From Breviolum minutum Mf 1.05b.01 (lineage: Eukaryota > Sar > Dinophyceae > Suessiales > Symbiodiniaceae): a stretch of DNA of 64,000 nucleotides. This document shows positions 35,576 to 48,694 of the stretch, in pieces (within the stretch, counting starts at the first letter, position 1; each line of letters starts with the position of its first letter). Made by a program: the position numbers and the translations under genes. Location of the stretch: assembly GCA_000507305.1 (NCBI GenBank), contig DF239540.1, forward strand, positions 1-64,000. Direction: 5' to 3'. The notes below the pieces were generated by a model. That model was not told the DNA's origin, did no database searches, and worked only from the letters and a program-made list of their open reading frames with translations.

Positions 35576-36105
35576 AAAATTACAAACTGGCTGAAGGTAT
35601 ACTTGAAAACCCACCTGCCCAATTCCTCTAAACAGGTAAACACCTATAGGTATCCAAATAAGGTCATTTTTATACTCCTAGAATGCTCCTTTCAAATACT
35701 TTCTATTTGGATGGCAATAACGAAATATGCATACTCCATACTGCAGATTCAAAACAGAGCAACATCAAGCAGTCTGGAACCTCAGACCACGCCTGTATGA
35801 ATAGCCAAGGTGTCCTCCACCCTGCAGTACGACTAGTCCATTCATTCAGCGGTTTGAGCCCTTGTTTCGCCCAACTTTGCCAATACTTGTCATGTGCTGG
35901 AGAGGATAATATATAATATGTATCATATAAGTCTCCTGCCGCCCCCGTGCCACATGATGGCGTTCACATGGTTTTTGTTGCTGTGGGATATTGCAGTAAC
36001 ATAGAAATGATTTGGAAGTATAACAGTACACATGTATAAATATATGAGCTAGTTTCAGTGTTTTCAGGATTTATTGCTCTAATTCACTTTTGTCCACGCT
36101 TGAAG

Positions 36106-37962
36106 GCCTGCTCCAGTGTCACCTCGGGCAGTAGAGAAGCTGCTCTCAGTGCCAACCCGCAAGATCCACTTTCATGTCGACATCCTTTGTCTGTCAACAC
36201 TCCACTTGTATGCACTTCCCAATCGCTTGCTCTTTGTTGATGCAGATTTCAATTATTTGTTTTTTTCTGCAACACCGGGTCACGAAGCCTCACCACACAG
36301 CTGCTTGAATTTCTCAAATTACTCTTCCCTTTTTGAATTTGCACCTGCTGAAGCAAGTTTTGGAAAAAAGGTTGATTTACCGTACATGTCGCTGTCAACT
36401 GATTGACATGCTCTGCAGCGTTGGCTTTGCACCGCCCGCTGCATTGTGAGAACCTGGCATAAACAAGCATGCAATTCGGGGATTAATCAAATCTACCATC
36501 GAGGTTGCAAGCACGAGCTGGAAGGAATGGCATCTCATTCGCTTGACAACATGCCACGACAAATCACTAATTTGGAGCTGCCGCCTGCCTCACAGTGCAA
36601 ATAGCTGCGGGCTTTTTGTGGTAGGAAGCGCCATTTGTTTATCAACCCACGCTTCTTGGTGAAAGTTGAAGCATGTTTTTTTTCAGACAAATGCTCCTCA
36701 GCAGTGTGGTCTTGCTTTGGCCGAAGGATCGGAGCAGAGCTTCTGACAACTTCTCATGCACTTGTAGTATGTAGTGTAGAAATTTCTGATTCATTTCTTT
36801 GCTAGGTAATGCTAGGTAGACTCCTGCTGTGGGACATGCTAAACTGTTTGGCGACACTGGTTTGCATTTGTTCATTTCTTTGGTTTGGATATGCTTGGAT
36901 TGGGTTATGTTTGTTTTTGTTTGAATGTTCCAAGGCCATGGCTCCTTTCGAGGCATCGTGGAGTTGTGAGGAGTTGGCAAAACACCTGTGCGATCTCCTT
37001 GCTACTTGGATTCAAAAAGCCGCGAGCATTTGCATTTTGAACAAGCCTTCAAAATATTGCAAAATGATTCGCGGATTTTGTGCGGCTCAGTAGTCCAACA
37101 CTTCTAAGATTCGAAGACTCTAAGGTGAAGAAAGGACAACTGAAGGCTGGTTTCTGAAATTTCTGTGGGTGTGAACAGGTATGGACGGTGTAGGTGGATG
37201 AAAATAATAATTACATACATCAGTCTTTCTGAGTCATCCGTCGGATGTGATTGTGTTTTTGTGTTTGGATTGAATTGCGCAGGAAAAGCCGGCCTTTATT
37301 CGGACGGACCGGGAGGTGGTGCGGGTAGCGTTTGGTAGCCATACAAGGTCCTAAGTAGCGGCATAGTAAGTATAGATAAAAGTACGTATAGGAACAGTCG
37401 TCATGATTTTGCACCATTAGACGGTTCAGTCTTATCATGTTTTTGAATAGATTCAGATGATTCAGACGCGGCTTACAGGCGAAGATCGCCCAAATGTTTG
37501 AAGCTTGCGGCTTGGATGGTGCAAAGATGGAGTCCTTCAACAACCCTGGCCCTTTGGAAGCTCCGCCGAAGTATTTTTGCCTAATTTTCTGAGCCCAAGA
37601 CAATACAAGAGGATTCGCTTTACTTGTGACTTGTGTTTGGTAAACCAGGTTTGGCCAAACTAAGCATGACAACTTTATCGAGTTCTCATGGTTTTGGCAT
37701 TTGTTTAGGGTAGCGGTCGCAGCACATTTGACATTGCTATTATGCCTACCATGCATGAATACAGGGCTAATAAATCCGAATTGAGTATCAGATAAGATCC
37801 TATTATCCTACTGTTTCTGCAGCTGCCAGCTCATTACAAAAGGATCCAGAAAGTCTGCCCCATGCTAAGGAAATGTTGGTACGCAAAGGAACGAATGGTG
37901 AGACCTGGGTCCAACACGTTTTAGATGGATTGGTTAGCACTTTGCCGAAATTGCACGGATGA
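36106..37962 (+). CDS. Multi-exon unrecognised gene
   Basis: Candidate exons start after clean acceptors at 36106 (phase 2, PAPVSPRAVEKLLSVPTRK), 36504 (phase 1, HELEGMASHSLDNMPRQ), 36935 (phase 0, SWSCEELAKHLCDLLATW), 37283 (phase 0, EKPAFIRTDREVV), 37479 (phase 0, AKIAQMFEACGLDGAKMESF) and 37823 (phase 1, DPESLPHAKEMLVRKG), the last ending with TGA 37960-37962. The join 36586 to 36935 (GC donor) and 37315 to 37479 (GT donor) keep phase; others are ambiguous. The protein would be largely helical and charged, with no domain I recognise. A 178-codon minus-strand open frame overlaps 37220-37756 but looks like a shadow of these exons. Confidence 0.5.
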
Positions 37963-38389
37963 GATGATGAGTCTCAGTCGGCTGTGGGGAGATACTGGGT
38001 CCCTGCCCTAACCTCATCATTTTTATTTCATTTTTTGATTTACTGGATATACTTGTAAAGTTTGCATGCCCCCAGTTTTTGGTGATGCTAGAGCCTGCTA
38101 GAGTTCATAAGGTCCGTTTACTGACCTTAGCAGTTCCATTAGGATTTGAAGTGAGCATGTATGTGACTGTTTTCCTGGGTTGATTGAGTTGTGCTCCGGT
38201 GGGTTGGATTGGATTGGGCCTTGGTTTTTGCCTGGTTGGGTTGGACTGTCCTGCTTGGGTTTGTAGTTTTGTTACAAAGTGTCACTTCTACTTGGCTGCT
38301 GAAACTGCTGCTGCATCTACCACTATTACCACTGCTTCTACTAATGCTATTTCTACTGGTGCGACTTCCGCTGCTGTTTCTACTACTGT

Positions 38390-38461
38390 TGCTACTGTTG
38401 CTACTGCTACTACTGCTACTACTGCTACTACTACTACTACTCCTCCTGCTGCTGCTGCTGT

Positions 38462-38499
<38 letters not shown>

Positions 38500-38650
38500 C
38501 TGCTGCTACTACTACTACTACTACCACTACCACTACCACTACCACTACCACTACCACTACCACTACCACTACCACTACCACTACCACTACCACTACCACT
38601 ACCACTACCACTACCACTACCACTACCACTACCACCACCACTACCACTAG

Positions 38651-38686
<36 letters not shown>

Positions 38687-38905
38687 GACCACCACCACCA
38701 CCACCACCACCACCACCACCACCACGACGTTGACGACGACGACGACTACTACTACTACTTCTTCTACTTCTACTTCTACTGCTTATACTACTACAACGAC
38801 TAGTACTAGTACAACTACTAGTCCTAGCACTATTATTGCCACTTCTTCTACTACTACTACTACAACTACTGCTACTGCTACTGTTCCATTTTTATTACTA
38901 CTACA
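38390..38905. repeat. Long trinucleotide microsatellite (ACT/ACC)n
   Basis: About 500 bases of ACT, ACC and GCT triplets in blocks. The plus strand is open for about 300 codons through it as poly-Thr; the other frames give poly-Leu/Pro and the minus strand poly-Val. There is no flanking gene structure to suggest translation. Confidence 0.95.
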
Positions 38906-39499
38906 TACTACTACTTCCACTGCGACCACTACTCTGACTGCTGCTATCACTGCGGTTATGTCAGTACATGTGTTTTTGTTTTTGCCCTGTTTGTTTCTGA
39001 TTCACTTTCAACTGATTTGTGCAGGGTGCATATTCTTTTGTTCAGATATGCTTGAGCTTTCTCTTTGGTGCTCGATGTCATTGCATATGTGCTGAATGAG
39101 CTGTGCCCTGTGTGTTTGGACTTTCTTTTTGCTTCTTTCCGATTGTTTCTTTCGAATGATTCCTACAGTGCGATAATTATTTTGCTAGCACTTGGTGATC
39201 TCATCGCAGATGCGCCGAATGAGCCGTGCCCAGTGTGATTGCTCTTTGCGGCGTGAGATTTGGCGATGGTGAAGGAGATTCGTTTTTTGCGCGCCTGTTG
39301 TATTGTGGCGTAATTTTCGGGCCCATGACGTGAGTTAAGGCCATCACCAAGTACAAAAAGTGATCACCGGTCCCATGACTGATGTATTTGCTTGCATCGT
39401 TGCTGTCAACCAAGGCATGCTGCCAGAGGACAAGTCCGTTTGTTCAAAGACATAGTTTCATTTTACCTCATGCTTTGGCTTTGTGGACAAAACTTGCAG

Positions 39500-40600
39500 G
39501 TTTTGAATGACTTTTGCATCGGCCTCAATCCAAAAAACTTAGCAGGATGTGGCAAAGGCATCCAAGACTATGAATATGGACGAGGACTGCAAACTGCTTT
39601 GTTCCCCTCGTACGTCAAATACTATCACCTGTTTGGCAGTCTTGTGCAACCGCTGCGCTGAATGAAACTGGACCCACGGATACCCACCGTCTCAGTTCAT
39701 ATAGCGTTTGTTAAGTTTTGAGATAGCACCGAATTGGATCTAATCAGTGTAAGCGCACTGGCCTTGGCCAGCTATGAATGATTTTTGGCTCCTTGTTTGG
39801 GTTGACATAACAGATCCGTCGGACTTGTTCTTGCAGTTTCCATTTCTCCAAGCCCCATGACCAGTGAGGCAGCAAAGGAAGAGCTGGCAGCGGCAAAGGA
39901 AAAGCTGGGGAACCTTTTGGAAAGCATTGGAAAGGCTATTGAATGCGGATTCTTTTTTGGAGCATTTGAGAGATTGTGGGTGAGCAAGCCTAATGGTACA
40001 AGCCTGTGCAAGCTCAGGTCAGCTCAGCGCATCGCACGGCTGAATGAAGAGAAAGAGAAAGAGAAAGATGGCAAGTTGCTGAGTCTTGTGGAGAATTGTG
40101 CGACGGGCATCGTTGAGAATTTTATGAATTCTAGTGAAGATGAAGTTTCCAAGGAGAGAGGGATGGTGCCGGGGAACGCCCGAAAGGCAAAGGCCCGCGG
40201 CAAGATTGAATCCTTGATGCAGAATTTGTCATAATTGTTCATAGTTGCCGTGTATGTGCCGAGAAAATGCAGCAGCGACACAAAGCTTTTGCAAGAGATG
40301 GAAACGGCATGAAAGTGCAAGCCTCACTGCGTCGGTTTTATTCTCCTTTGCTCTTGCAGGTAAAGGTGATCGTGGTGATCGAAATGACCGTGGTGACCGT
40401 GGCGACCGTTTTGATCGAAATGACCGCGGCGACCGTTTTGATAATGGCGGCGGATTTCGAGATCGTTTTGACCGCGACCGCGAGGGCGGCGAGGACAGTC
40501 TGTTGATGCAGTTTCCTTGGCTCATAACAAGAAACTAGACCAGCACGCACTTCAGGATCGTCGTGAAGGAGGACGTGACGGAGGCCCAGATAAATTATAG
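39500..40600 (+). CDS. Charged protein with Arg/Gly/Asp-rich tail
   Basis: Exons 39500-39635, 39837-40199, 40360-40493 and 40556-40600 join in phase to 226 codons ending with TAG 40598-40600. Donors are GC (39636), GC (40200, GCAAG) and GA (40494); at the last intron both ends carry GAGGA/CAGGA. The first exon has GKGIQDYEYGRGLQTALFP; the second has a helix (EEKEKEKDGKLLSLVENC) with an ATG at 39857 that could also be the start if the first exon is wrong. The third and fourth exons form a tail of repeated GDRGDRFDRND-type units ending EGGRDGGPDKL. Arg/Gly-rich tails of this sort often bind RNA; no RRM or other domain is visible. The next gene converges on it, 215 bases away. Confidence 0.6.
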
Positions 40601-40814
40601 ATTTATATTCCTGGAACCTCGTGGTATGCACTTTTTTAGCCGTTGACTATTTGGACGGGTATATCAGCCGTCACTGAATGAAAACAGACGCTAATATGTA
40701 AATTCAGCCGCTACACTTTTCATGAAATGTGACTAGTTCATGCATTGATGCAACTTTCCTTCTCAAACAGCTACTTCACATCGTCCCCTCAAATGGTGCC
40801 AGCCTCAATTTTTT

Positions 40815-43800
40815 TCACTTCTTTTTCAGCTGATTCTGTCGTTGGAATTTGCTAATCACGAACTTGGCTTTCATTTGGTAGGCTTTGAGCACAGACCGTT
40901 CAATGTTTCTGAACGATACTCTTCTGCTCTGCCTTGAAATTTTGCCAACAAAATCTTCCGACATGCTGCAATCAAAGACTGCAGGGTTGAGCGTAAACAA
41001 CCTGCCGTCAGCAATCGCATCATCGAAATCGGAGCGGAAATGAAGATGAGCATGAAGCTTCGGCACACAGCCGAACAAGGAGTATCGTTTGTTCAAGCAA
41101 TGCTCGGCAAGGTGTGCGTAGCAATTTCCAAATGACTGAACAGCGTTTCGTAGGAACCGAGCGCAAGAGGAACTTAGCCAAATACCATGGCCGTGGATTC
41201 CTTGAGTAAATGACAAACCAGCTCTAGCACCAGCCAGCATCCATTCCAGCGCTTTGCGATCTTCTGCGGGCCATGAGGTATCACCAAGCTGCAGCCCCAC
41301 ATAAAAGCACAACCACTTTAGAATTACTGGCGTGTCCGATCCCTTGCAGCCCAAAAATGGATATGCGTTCTTCGCCGCGTGCATGTTGGCCACCGTGAAC
41401 GAGCGTACGCCCGTGACCAATAGCTTGTTCACCATGCAAAAAAGCTTTAGGTTCCCGAATGCTCGTTCCAAACAAACTGCCATGGCATTGCTTTCACCAA
41501 TGCATGTAGAGCCTGAGTTGCGCTTCAAAAAGGAGGCAACAAAGAACTGGAGTAGACTAGACTAGCCCAGCCTTACGACGTAAAAAGCTAAAACAATTAA
41601 AGGACTAAATGAGGCAAAGGTGCATCCCATGAAAATCAGGAGGTATACGCAGCTTGCTATGAAGTTTCGTCCGATGCCAAGTCGAAAAATGTGAAAAGCA
41701 TCCCGTCTCAAGAACATCGAGGCCTTGGTATTGTCAAATGGAATATCTTTCCAAGGTGGATCACAAGACCAAGGGATTGAACGCCAGCGAGTCCCGATCC
41801 AACGGGCTGTGATGTTGACATCTTCGAACGGAATGTTCGGCGATCCTGCCAAACACTCATGGCAGCAAGGAATCTCGCGAATATGGCCCACATTCTGGTA
41901 GCTTCGCATAAGCGAAGCCACCTTGACTGCCCACTCCATATCATGTTTAAATCCGATACAGCAAGGATACATTCGATCATTATCAATAGCGATGCCATCC
42001 CGGCAGGCAGCTCCAAGGTCTGTTAGGACGTGTTCCACGAATGCAGTCAACAATTTGGGAAACTCCTTGCTGTAGGCTTTGGATGGGTAAGCAAACAATA
42101 AGAAATGCGTCAAATACGTTGAGTGTTTGGAATTCAAACGTTGAACGTTCGGGCTGCTAGCAGACCCCACTCCACATTTCACTGAGGTGCAGCAGCGACA
42201 TGTAATGGGCTTCGTGGAAGAGATGCTGTCTAAACCCAGGACTGCCTGTATCGATACAACTTCCAGCGGTAGCTTTTTTGCCGTCCTTCCGCCATCACCA
42301 TGGATAGTCACAGGAAAAGTTTTGGATAGTCTCTCCCTACTGTACTGAAACACCTCGTGAGTAGGGTGATCTGCTTTGTAACAATCCCAGAAAGCAAGAA
42401 GAAGGCGGTTGGTGTCCGGCCCGTCGCAACTTCTTCCCAAAAAAAGCCATGGGTATGTATTCAGGAGGGATGATAGCAAGTCTGTAGGCTTGAGGTATGG
42501 CAATGTGAGCACATTACCCCCTTCAACGTGAACATATTCAGACGTTGGAATTCGCAATGAAAAGCCAAATCGCGACACCAAAGCATCGAGCGTCCGTTTA
42601 GCCTGAATTGGTATAATGGCCATGAAAATGTGCAAATCAAGCATGGATCGATTAAATCATAAATGGATCTAGCATGGGGTCAGAAAACATGTTTCCAGTG
42701 TAGTCCCTCGCAAAAGAAAAAAACATTGCTCGTATATTATACAAGTGGCATTCTTTTGTGACACTGCTACCGAACGCAATGACTCCTTCGTAAACGCTTT
42801 TCCATGTTCCTTGAGGAATGATTCTGCCTTTGAAGCGAAGCTCGATGCTGGAGCCTCATGTGAAAGGTCGTGATGGTGCAACGTCTCGTATATTTTCGGG
42901 AACCCCATGTCAGTGTCGATCAATGTTTGATCCCATTTTGTTTGTTTTTTTTTGAAAAAAAAAAAGCTTCGGCCCAAGGAGCCCCATCAGCTATTGCTTC
43001 CACAGCTTGTTGAAGGATAGGGCCAGCCTCAACACCTGGCACGACTGAATAAGATATTTGCTCAAGCTACTCGATCTATTAATTAATGATCGGTGTTAAA
43101 TTGCTTCAGTGCGAGTTGGTCAGATTCAATGCTAGTGTAAGGAGCTTTCAAGCACACTGCCACTTTTTCCCCGAGCTGTTGCACCACGATTGCACGTCGA
43201 CTATACAGCAGTTTCTGAAAAAACTGACCAGCCAGTTGACATCATGGACGGAACACATGAGCCCAGGTTCTATCAACCCCATACCCCAAACCGCATTTTA
43301 AGAGCTTGGGAAAACATTGACACCATATGCCACGTGCAAGCCTTTAAGGGTTGCAACCCCGAACGATCAAGAATTGCCACTCAAAAAAACACGATCGTCA
43401 CTTTCAAAAACTAAAAACTCAGCAACCTTTCAGACTAGCGTGGCATATTTAAGATCCCTCTCGCTTCACTTTGACAGGTTTTGGCTTGTTCTTTTGCTTC
43501 AGGTAGGCGATGTAAGGCCTAAATTGCCATGACTGCGAAATGTGCATATATGATATACAGATTATATATTTCATATCACGACCTGAATAAAATATGCATG
43601 CATGATCATAGGTCATGGGTCACTATGCGATCATACGGCCATGCGCAACTCATGCAAATTAAATTCAATTGCCATGAGGCTGAGCGCGACCATTCAAGCT
43701 CAAAGCCTGCAAGCACCTCGATCAGATGCGAATGATGTGGGAAGGGGGACATGCAAAGACGGGCAAGTGGATGATGACCTGGAGTGGATTTTTTTCAACA

Positions 43801-46800
43801 CAATTTTTCACATGCCGATCTATATAAGATAATCTCAAATTCCCAACATGCAGGTTATAAAGAAGTGGAGCCAGGGCACGTCTTCTTGGCATTCTGGAAT
43901 AACTCGCGGAAGTTTTCCTGCTGCCTAAGTTAGATCCATGAGCTCGATCGAATGCAGGATCCTTTAATTATAATATTCCAGTTCGACGGATATCGTATAA
44001 TGCCAAGTTGCGCATGGGTAAAGCCATCTGCAATACCTTTAGAGTTTGCCTCAGAGATCTTGTCCGCAATCGCGGCGATGCTTTGCTGCAAGGTTTCTGC
44101 CTTCGTCATCAACCTGAAGTTGGGCGCAATTAAGGCAGGTGATTTTTGTTTTTTTGTTTAAGGATCGAATCTTTGAGCTCGCCGAACCGACCCAAACCGA
44201 ATAGAGAAATCATAAACTAGCTGACATCAAGAAACGCTGTCATGGATGGGTTTGATGGATCCAAGGACACAGAAAGGTCATGCATTTTCATTTGCCACTT
44301 TCCGATAGCCGTAAGCACTTTTATGCAAAATGCTGAAGGCAGAGCATCGCTGTCAAGCTCCGGAAAGGAGATTTGCTTCAGCGCCTTGGACTGATCCACC
44401 GCCACACCAGCTTGCTCAGATTCTTGAACTTGATCTAGCAGGGGCTCGTGTCGATCATAAATTGACAACAAAAATTGTAGATCCTGCGAGTACATGCCAA
44501 TTTGAAAATATCATTCAGATACCATTCAGAGGGGCCTGCGGTGAGTTGAATCGCTTTGATCTCAAAATTCCCGGCCGGCTCTGCATGCTCCAGGTCCTGC
44601 TCGGGAACGTCATCTTCATCGGCCGAAGACTCTGCGACTGTGGTGTCGCGTTTGCGCTTCCTGATCATGTGGCGTCATTTTGAATATATACGCGAGCAAT
44701 TTCTATATAGCCTGGATCAGGTATACTATATATTAATAATATTAATCCCATCGATTCGAAGCATTCATGCATGAGACCTAGGAGCTCGTACGAGGTCCGA
44801 ACTTTTTTAGCAATTCAGATTAACTCATGATCGATATAGTCCAGATTAACTCATGGATCAGCAACTCATGGAATAGGATATCTCAGCTCGTATGTTCGTG
44901 GAAATTTTGATCATTGATGCCCGTTCGAGTTTTTTTACAACCGAGGCTCAATCTCTTTCCTCGAAGATTTCCCTCAACCCAATAGACATTGATGTTTCTC
45001 TCATAGCGATCTCTCCTCGGCAGGTTTGCAGTTTGATTTCGATCGGATTAATCATGATTATTCGCATGTGGTTGTTAAAAGTCGTATACTACATGATCAG
45101 GCATGCTGAAGCAACACGACCAAAAACATCAGCTCATGAGACAGACCTGTCGACTCACCAAAATGCAGTCCAGGACACCGAACCCAACCTTTGGTTTGCT
45201 CGGCAATCGCTTTGATGGCCTTGATTCGAAGCCTCATGGGGCACGAAAACAAAAAGCTGGGAAGCCCGAGTTTCGATCATGTGCATTAAGGATCAAAGGA
45301 TATATCCTCGAGAGCTATTGATCGATAATATGCAATGTTTTGAATAATTTGGAATTCGAGTCACTCAGATAATTTCAAGTCAGTCTTCATCTCCGTCTCC
45401 GAATAGAACCCACCATCCACCCACAAGTCCGTCTCTGCAATTGTTTCATGGATCCTTTTGCAAGACTTTGCAACAAATGCATCCTGGAGATAGAAGCAGG
45501 GTGGTTGCAGAAATGGTCTCTCATGAGCTAGAGTTGTTAATATTCGCGATGAAATTGAAAAAAAACTGATGCCTCGGTCCTTGTCAAGACCAGCGCTCTT
45601 GAACTCTTGAATCAATTGTTTTTGATCACCAGAGCGCCAAGCTTTGCGCAGTTCTTCCGGTACTTTGTAGGTGCCATCAACTTTGGGTTTCATAAGACGT
45701 TCAACCCTCTTACGAAGGGCATCCTCACTAAGAGCTTCAACCACAGCCTTTGCACCCTTACCAACTGGAACCACACCCTGCTCGGCTCCCATTGGTTTAG
45801 GCGGATCAGCTGCGGAGAATGAGAGGCGCCGGTTCACCGGAGGTTCACCATACGGATCAGAAGCGACCTCAGACAACACATTCTGGGTTTGGGGCTCTAC
45901 TATTGATTCCATGGGTTCGAGCATAGTATCAGATTTCTTCCATCATGAAACCTCGTGGCGCACTATTTTTTAATTGCACGACTTTTAGGGGTACCATAAG
46001 TACCACTTTTCGATCATTAAATTGCAGCTGAAGAACACTCAATTTGTTTTCGTTCTGAGCTGGCAGTGAACAACGTGCAGGCGTAGCAACTGGCTTCGAC
46101 TGCTTCTCCTTTTTCATCTCCTGCGGAAGAGGTCAGTTGTTTCAGTGAAAGGTGCATCTTCAGGAAAAAGTTGATGCACCAATTTTTGAAAAAAATTGGG
46201 GAGTCAGTTCTGTATGGTTAGCAAGTTGAAAGGTGAACGACAACTATAGTTGCAACTTTCAAGCCGATCATATCTCCATTATGTGAGCATGGCATGCATG
46301 CATATAAAATATAATTAATATGCGATAATCATGTATTAGAATCCTGGGTCGTGCATAATAAAAAAAAGATCGATCAGGTATTATACAAGCCTTTTTAATA
46401 TGCAGTCCTCCAACTTTTGCAATTCTGCCATCAGCGCATCATCATCCAAATTGGAAAAGTGCTGAGAAGCTATCACAGATTCACCATCCATGAGGGTCTT
46501 GCTACTAAAGGTACGAGATGGTAGCGAGATACCGAACATGCCTATAGAATCCCCACTCAAAAAATAGCTGCGATCAAAATATGCCGCTAGACCATGAAAA
46601 GATGCCGCTAGCCCGGCAAAAGATGCCGCTACCATAACGTGTTTTTTTGAAAATTTCACGCTCATGTGAGTCATGATCATGGATTTCACAATCATGATCA
46701 CGATTGGTGTTCATGATTGTGCATTTTATGATCATGTGCTTTTCTGATTTTGAATATGATCATGGAATTTTCGATCAATGACTGTGACCGACATGATCAT

Positions 46801-48694
46801 GGATTTCATGCTTCTATCCAACACTGAAAACTCACCAGCTAGCAAAAACTTTTGCGGAATTGCGCCATTTACAATCGTTTTGGGATGGAAGGTCTCCAGT
46901 TTTCAGGAATCCTCAATCGCTTTGACCCCCGACAGTAGATCAGAATGCTCCCTAAGTCCCAGCATTCGTCCCAGGCATCATCATAGTTCAAGCTATTGAA
47001 TAGCTCGAGCAACGTCTTCGTGTTGTCCACCTGTGGCGACCAGTGATGATCCGAGGTGAGTGATGGAGTCATGGATGGCTGTTTTTGAAGTTTCCAATTC
47101 GATCCAATTAAACTAAGGAGCTTGTGGCAATAATTGATATGGCTTGTCTTCCAACATCGAAGGAAATAGTTGCACAAGATTCCGAGCAAAGCGATAGGTG
47201 TAGCGCCTCAGATGCTGTATAGTTTATCATAGGTCATGCACTCATGAGGTATTTAAACGGCGCTGTTCATGATTAAAAGTCTCGAAAAAATCTATTGCAA
47301 TCAAAGCACTGTGTGCCTTTCAAGTCTTTTGTTCCCTGCCATTGGCGTTTCCCACCCTTACCTATAGTCTGCTTTGTGGTCCTGACAGAGCTGGGGCGTT
47401 CGGATGGAAGAAGCGGCCCGAGGTCCAAAGCAGAGATCCGTTTGGAACTTGACCAAAGCCAGGTTCGCTTCCACGTCATCGAAAGATGTTTCTTCATCCA
47501 AAACGCAATCTTGAACATCTTAGTTGTCAATGTGGATCATCAAATTGATCATGCGAAAAAATGGCATGCATGCATGTTAAATTCATTAAGCCAAGTTACG
47601 GGAATGTTGTGTTTCTGAAGTAAGGCAACTAGCCAAGCAAAACGGCCATGAGCAGCTATCAATGAATTTGCAGGGTTCTCCATACCAATTGTTCCCCCAG
47701 CACATAGCGCAAATACCATAAGAATCACTGTCCTCGGGATACGTCATATAAGATATGCATGATCATATATGATCAAGATATTAAAAATATCGCATGCATG
47801 ATATATAATCAAGATATTGTAAATAAAAATATGACATTGGCAGGGATCAAGATTCCGTGATAGAAGCTTATTCGACTTGCGAACTGAAACAATGTTTTCG
47901 TCACCCTCCGCCACCAACAAGTCTCGTTGCCCTGTCCCTCTGTTGACGGGGACAAACGATGAACAACACATTGCAAATAGGGCGATCAATTGGTTGAATT
48001 TGGATCGCAGAATGAGCTTGATAGCCAAACAAAAGCCACCATCAGAGTTCAGGTCCAAGGAGTTTTGTCTACCACACTGACTTGCCTTAAACCTTCCATA
48101 GTCTAAGTCGTACGCTGCTGATTGATACCCCACATAGTCACTTAGCAAAGCTATCCTCCCACACCCAGCGAAATATTCAATGACCTCGAAATCCTTTTTG
48201 ACAAACTCGTCATCGTCCATCCACGACACGAGAAGAGCAAGCAGGATCAAAACCTTTGGGCGGCAATGCCCCGGGGAATCTATGATCAAGCATTTATGAT
48301 ATATTCATGATCGAGATTCTTTTCATCAATTTCAAATAATAAACAGTCGAGAAGCTTTAGGGACACCCAAAGCAACCATTCGTCGGAAAAAGATATCCAG
48401 CTCATCAGGGCCCATTGCGGCACTTTATATGAATGCGGTTTGGTACCAAAAAAGCTTCGGCCATGATGCAGCGCATTCACTAAATGCATGCAAAAATGCA
48501 TCATGCATGAGCGAAAACAATCTAGAATCTATAACTCGATCACGCACTCCCAAATAATAAGCAGATTGGACCTGCAGCCTCTTCGTGCCGACTGCCTCGC
48601 CCAAGCTTTGCCAGGCCAATTTGTCCACGCCGAAGGCCATACATGCCTGGCAATGGAGAGCTGGTGAGCAGGGTGTGTCACAGGATGGAACCAT
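40815..48694 (-). CDS. Large multi-exon protein: methyltransferase-like domain plus HGDGG C-terminal region
   Basis: Minus-strand exons, in order: 48694-48576 (ATG), 48422-48356, 48253-47856, 47732-47585, 47518-47310, 47206-about 47130, about 47050-46885, weak ones near 46490 and 46120-46020, 45936-45580, 45483-45365, 45232-45159, 45010-44950, 44660-44540, 44483-44236, 44113-about 44055, unresolved 44.05-42.7 kb, 42602-41616 and 41546-40815 (TGA). Within 48694-47206, 45936-44113 and 42602-40815 every junction keeps phase. Exon 3 carries EYFAGCGRIALLSDYVGY, like motif I of a class I methyltransferase, and exon 4 has GTIGMENPANS, like the ENP/ENV motif. The middle has LRKRVERLMKPKVDGTYKVP. The last two exons give 573 residues with IHGDGGRTAKK, a Cys-rich CRCC, CCHECLAG and MSEDFVGKISRQSRR. 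To my recollection similar sequences recur as hypothetical proteins in Symbiodiniaceae; function unknown. Donors are GT, GC and GA. Confidence 0.7.
41616..42602 (-). other. HGDGGRT exon (329 codons) of the large gene
   Basis: This single long exon is phase 0 at both ends (AG acceptor at 42603, GC donor at 41615) and joins the terminal exon 41546-40815 without a shift. It holds IHGDGGRTAKKLPLEV near 42300, then RCCTSVKC, YLTHFLLFAYPSKAY, LRSYQ-type and IPCCHECLAGSPN segments, and RRDAFHIFRLGIGRNFIAS. The Cys/His clusters suggest metal binding and the DAFHIFR stretch an active-site-like core, but I cannot assign an enzyme class; a transposase-like origin is one guess. Confidence 0.6.
42700..44050. 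other. Unresolved middle of the large minus-strand gene
   Basis: Exons must lie here but were not fixed. Candidates on the minus strand are around 43512-43450 (YLKQKNKPKPVKVKREG or an alternative frame) and 42900-42740 (SKAESFLKEHGKAFTKES). Palindromic GATC/CATG-rich AT-rich DNA fills the rest. Confidence 0.35.

Noticed and set aside
37220-37756. 178-codon minus-strand frame
   Set aside because: Overlaps plus-strand exons at 37283 and 37479 that have clean acceptors and better protein composition; no partner exon on the minus strand.
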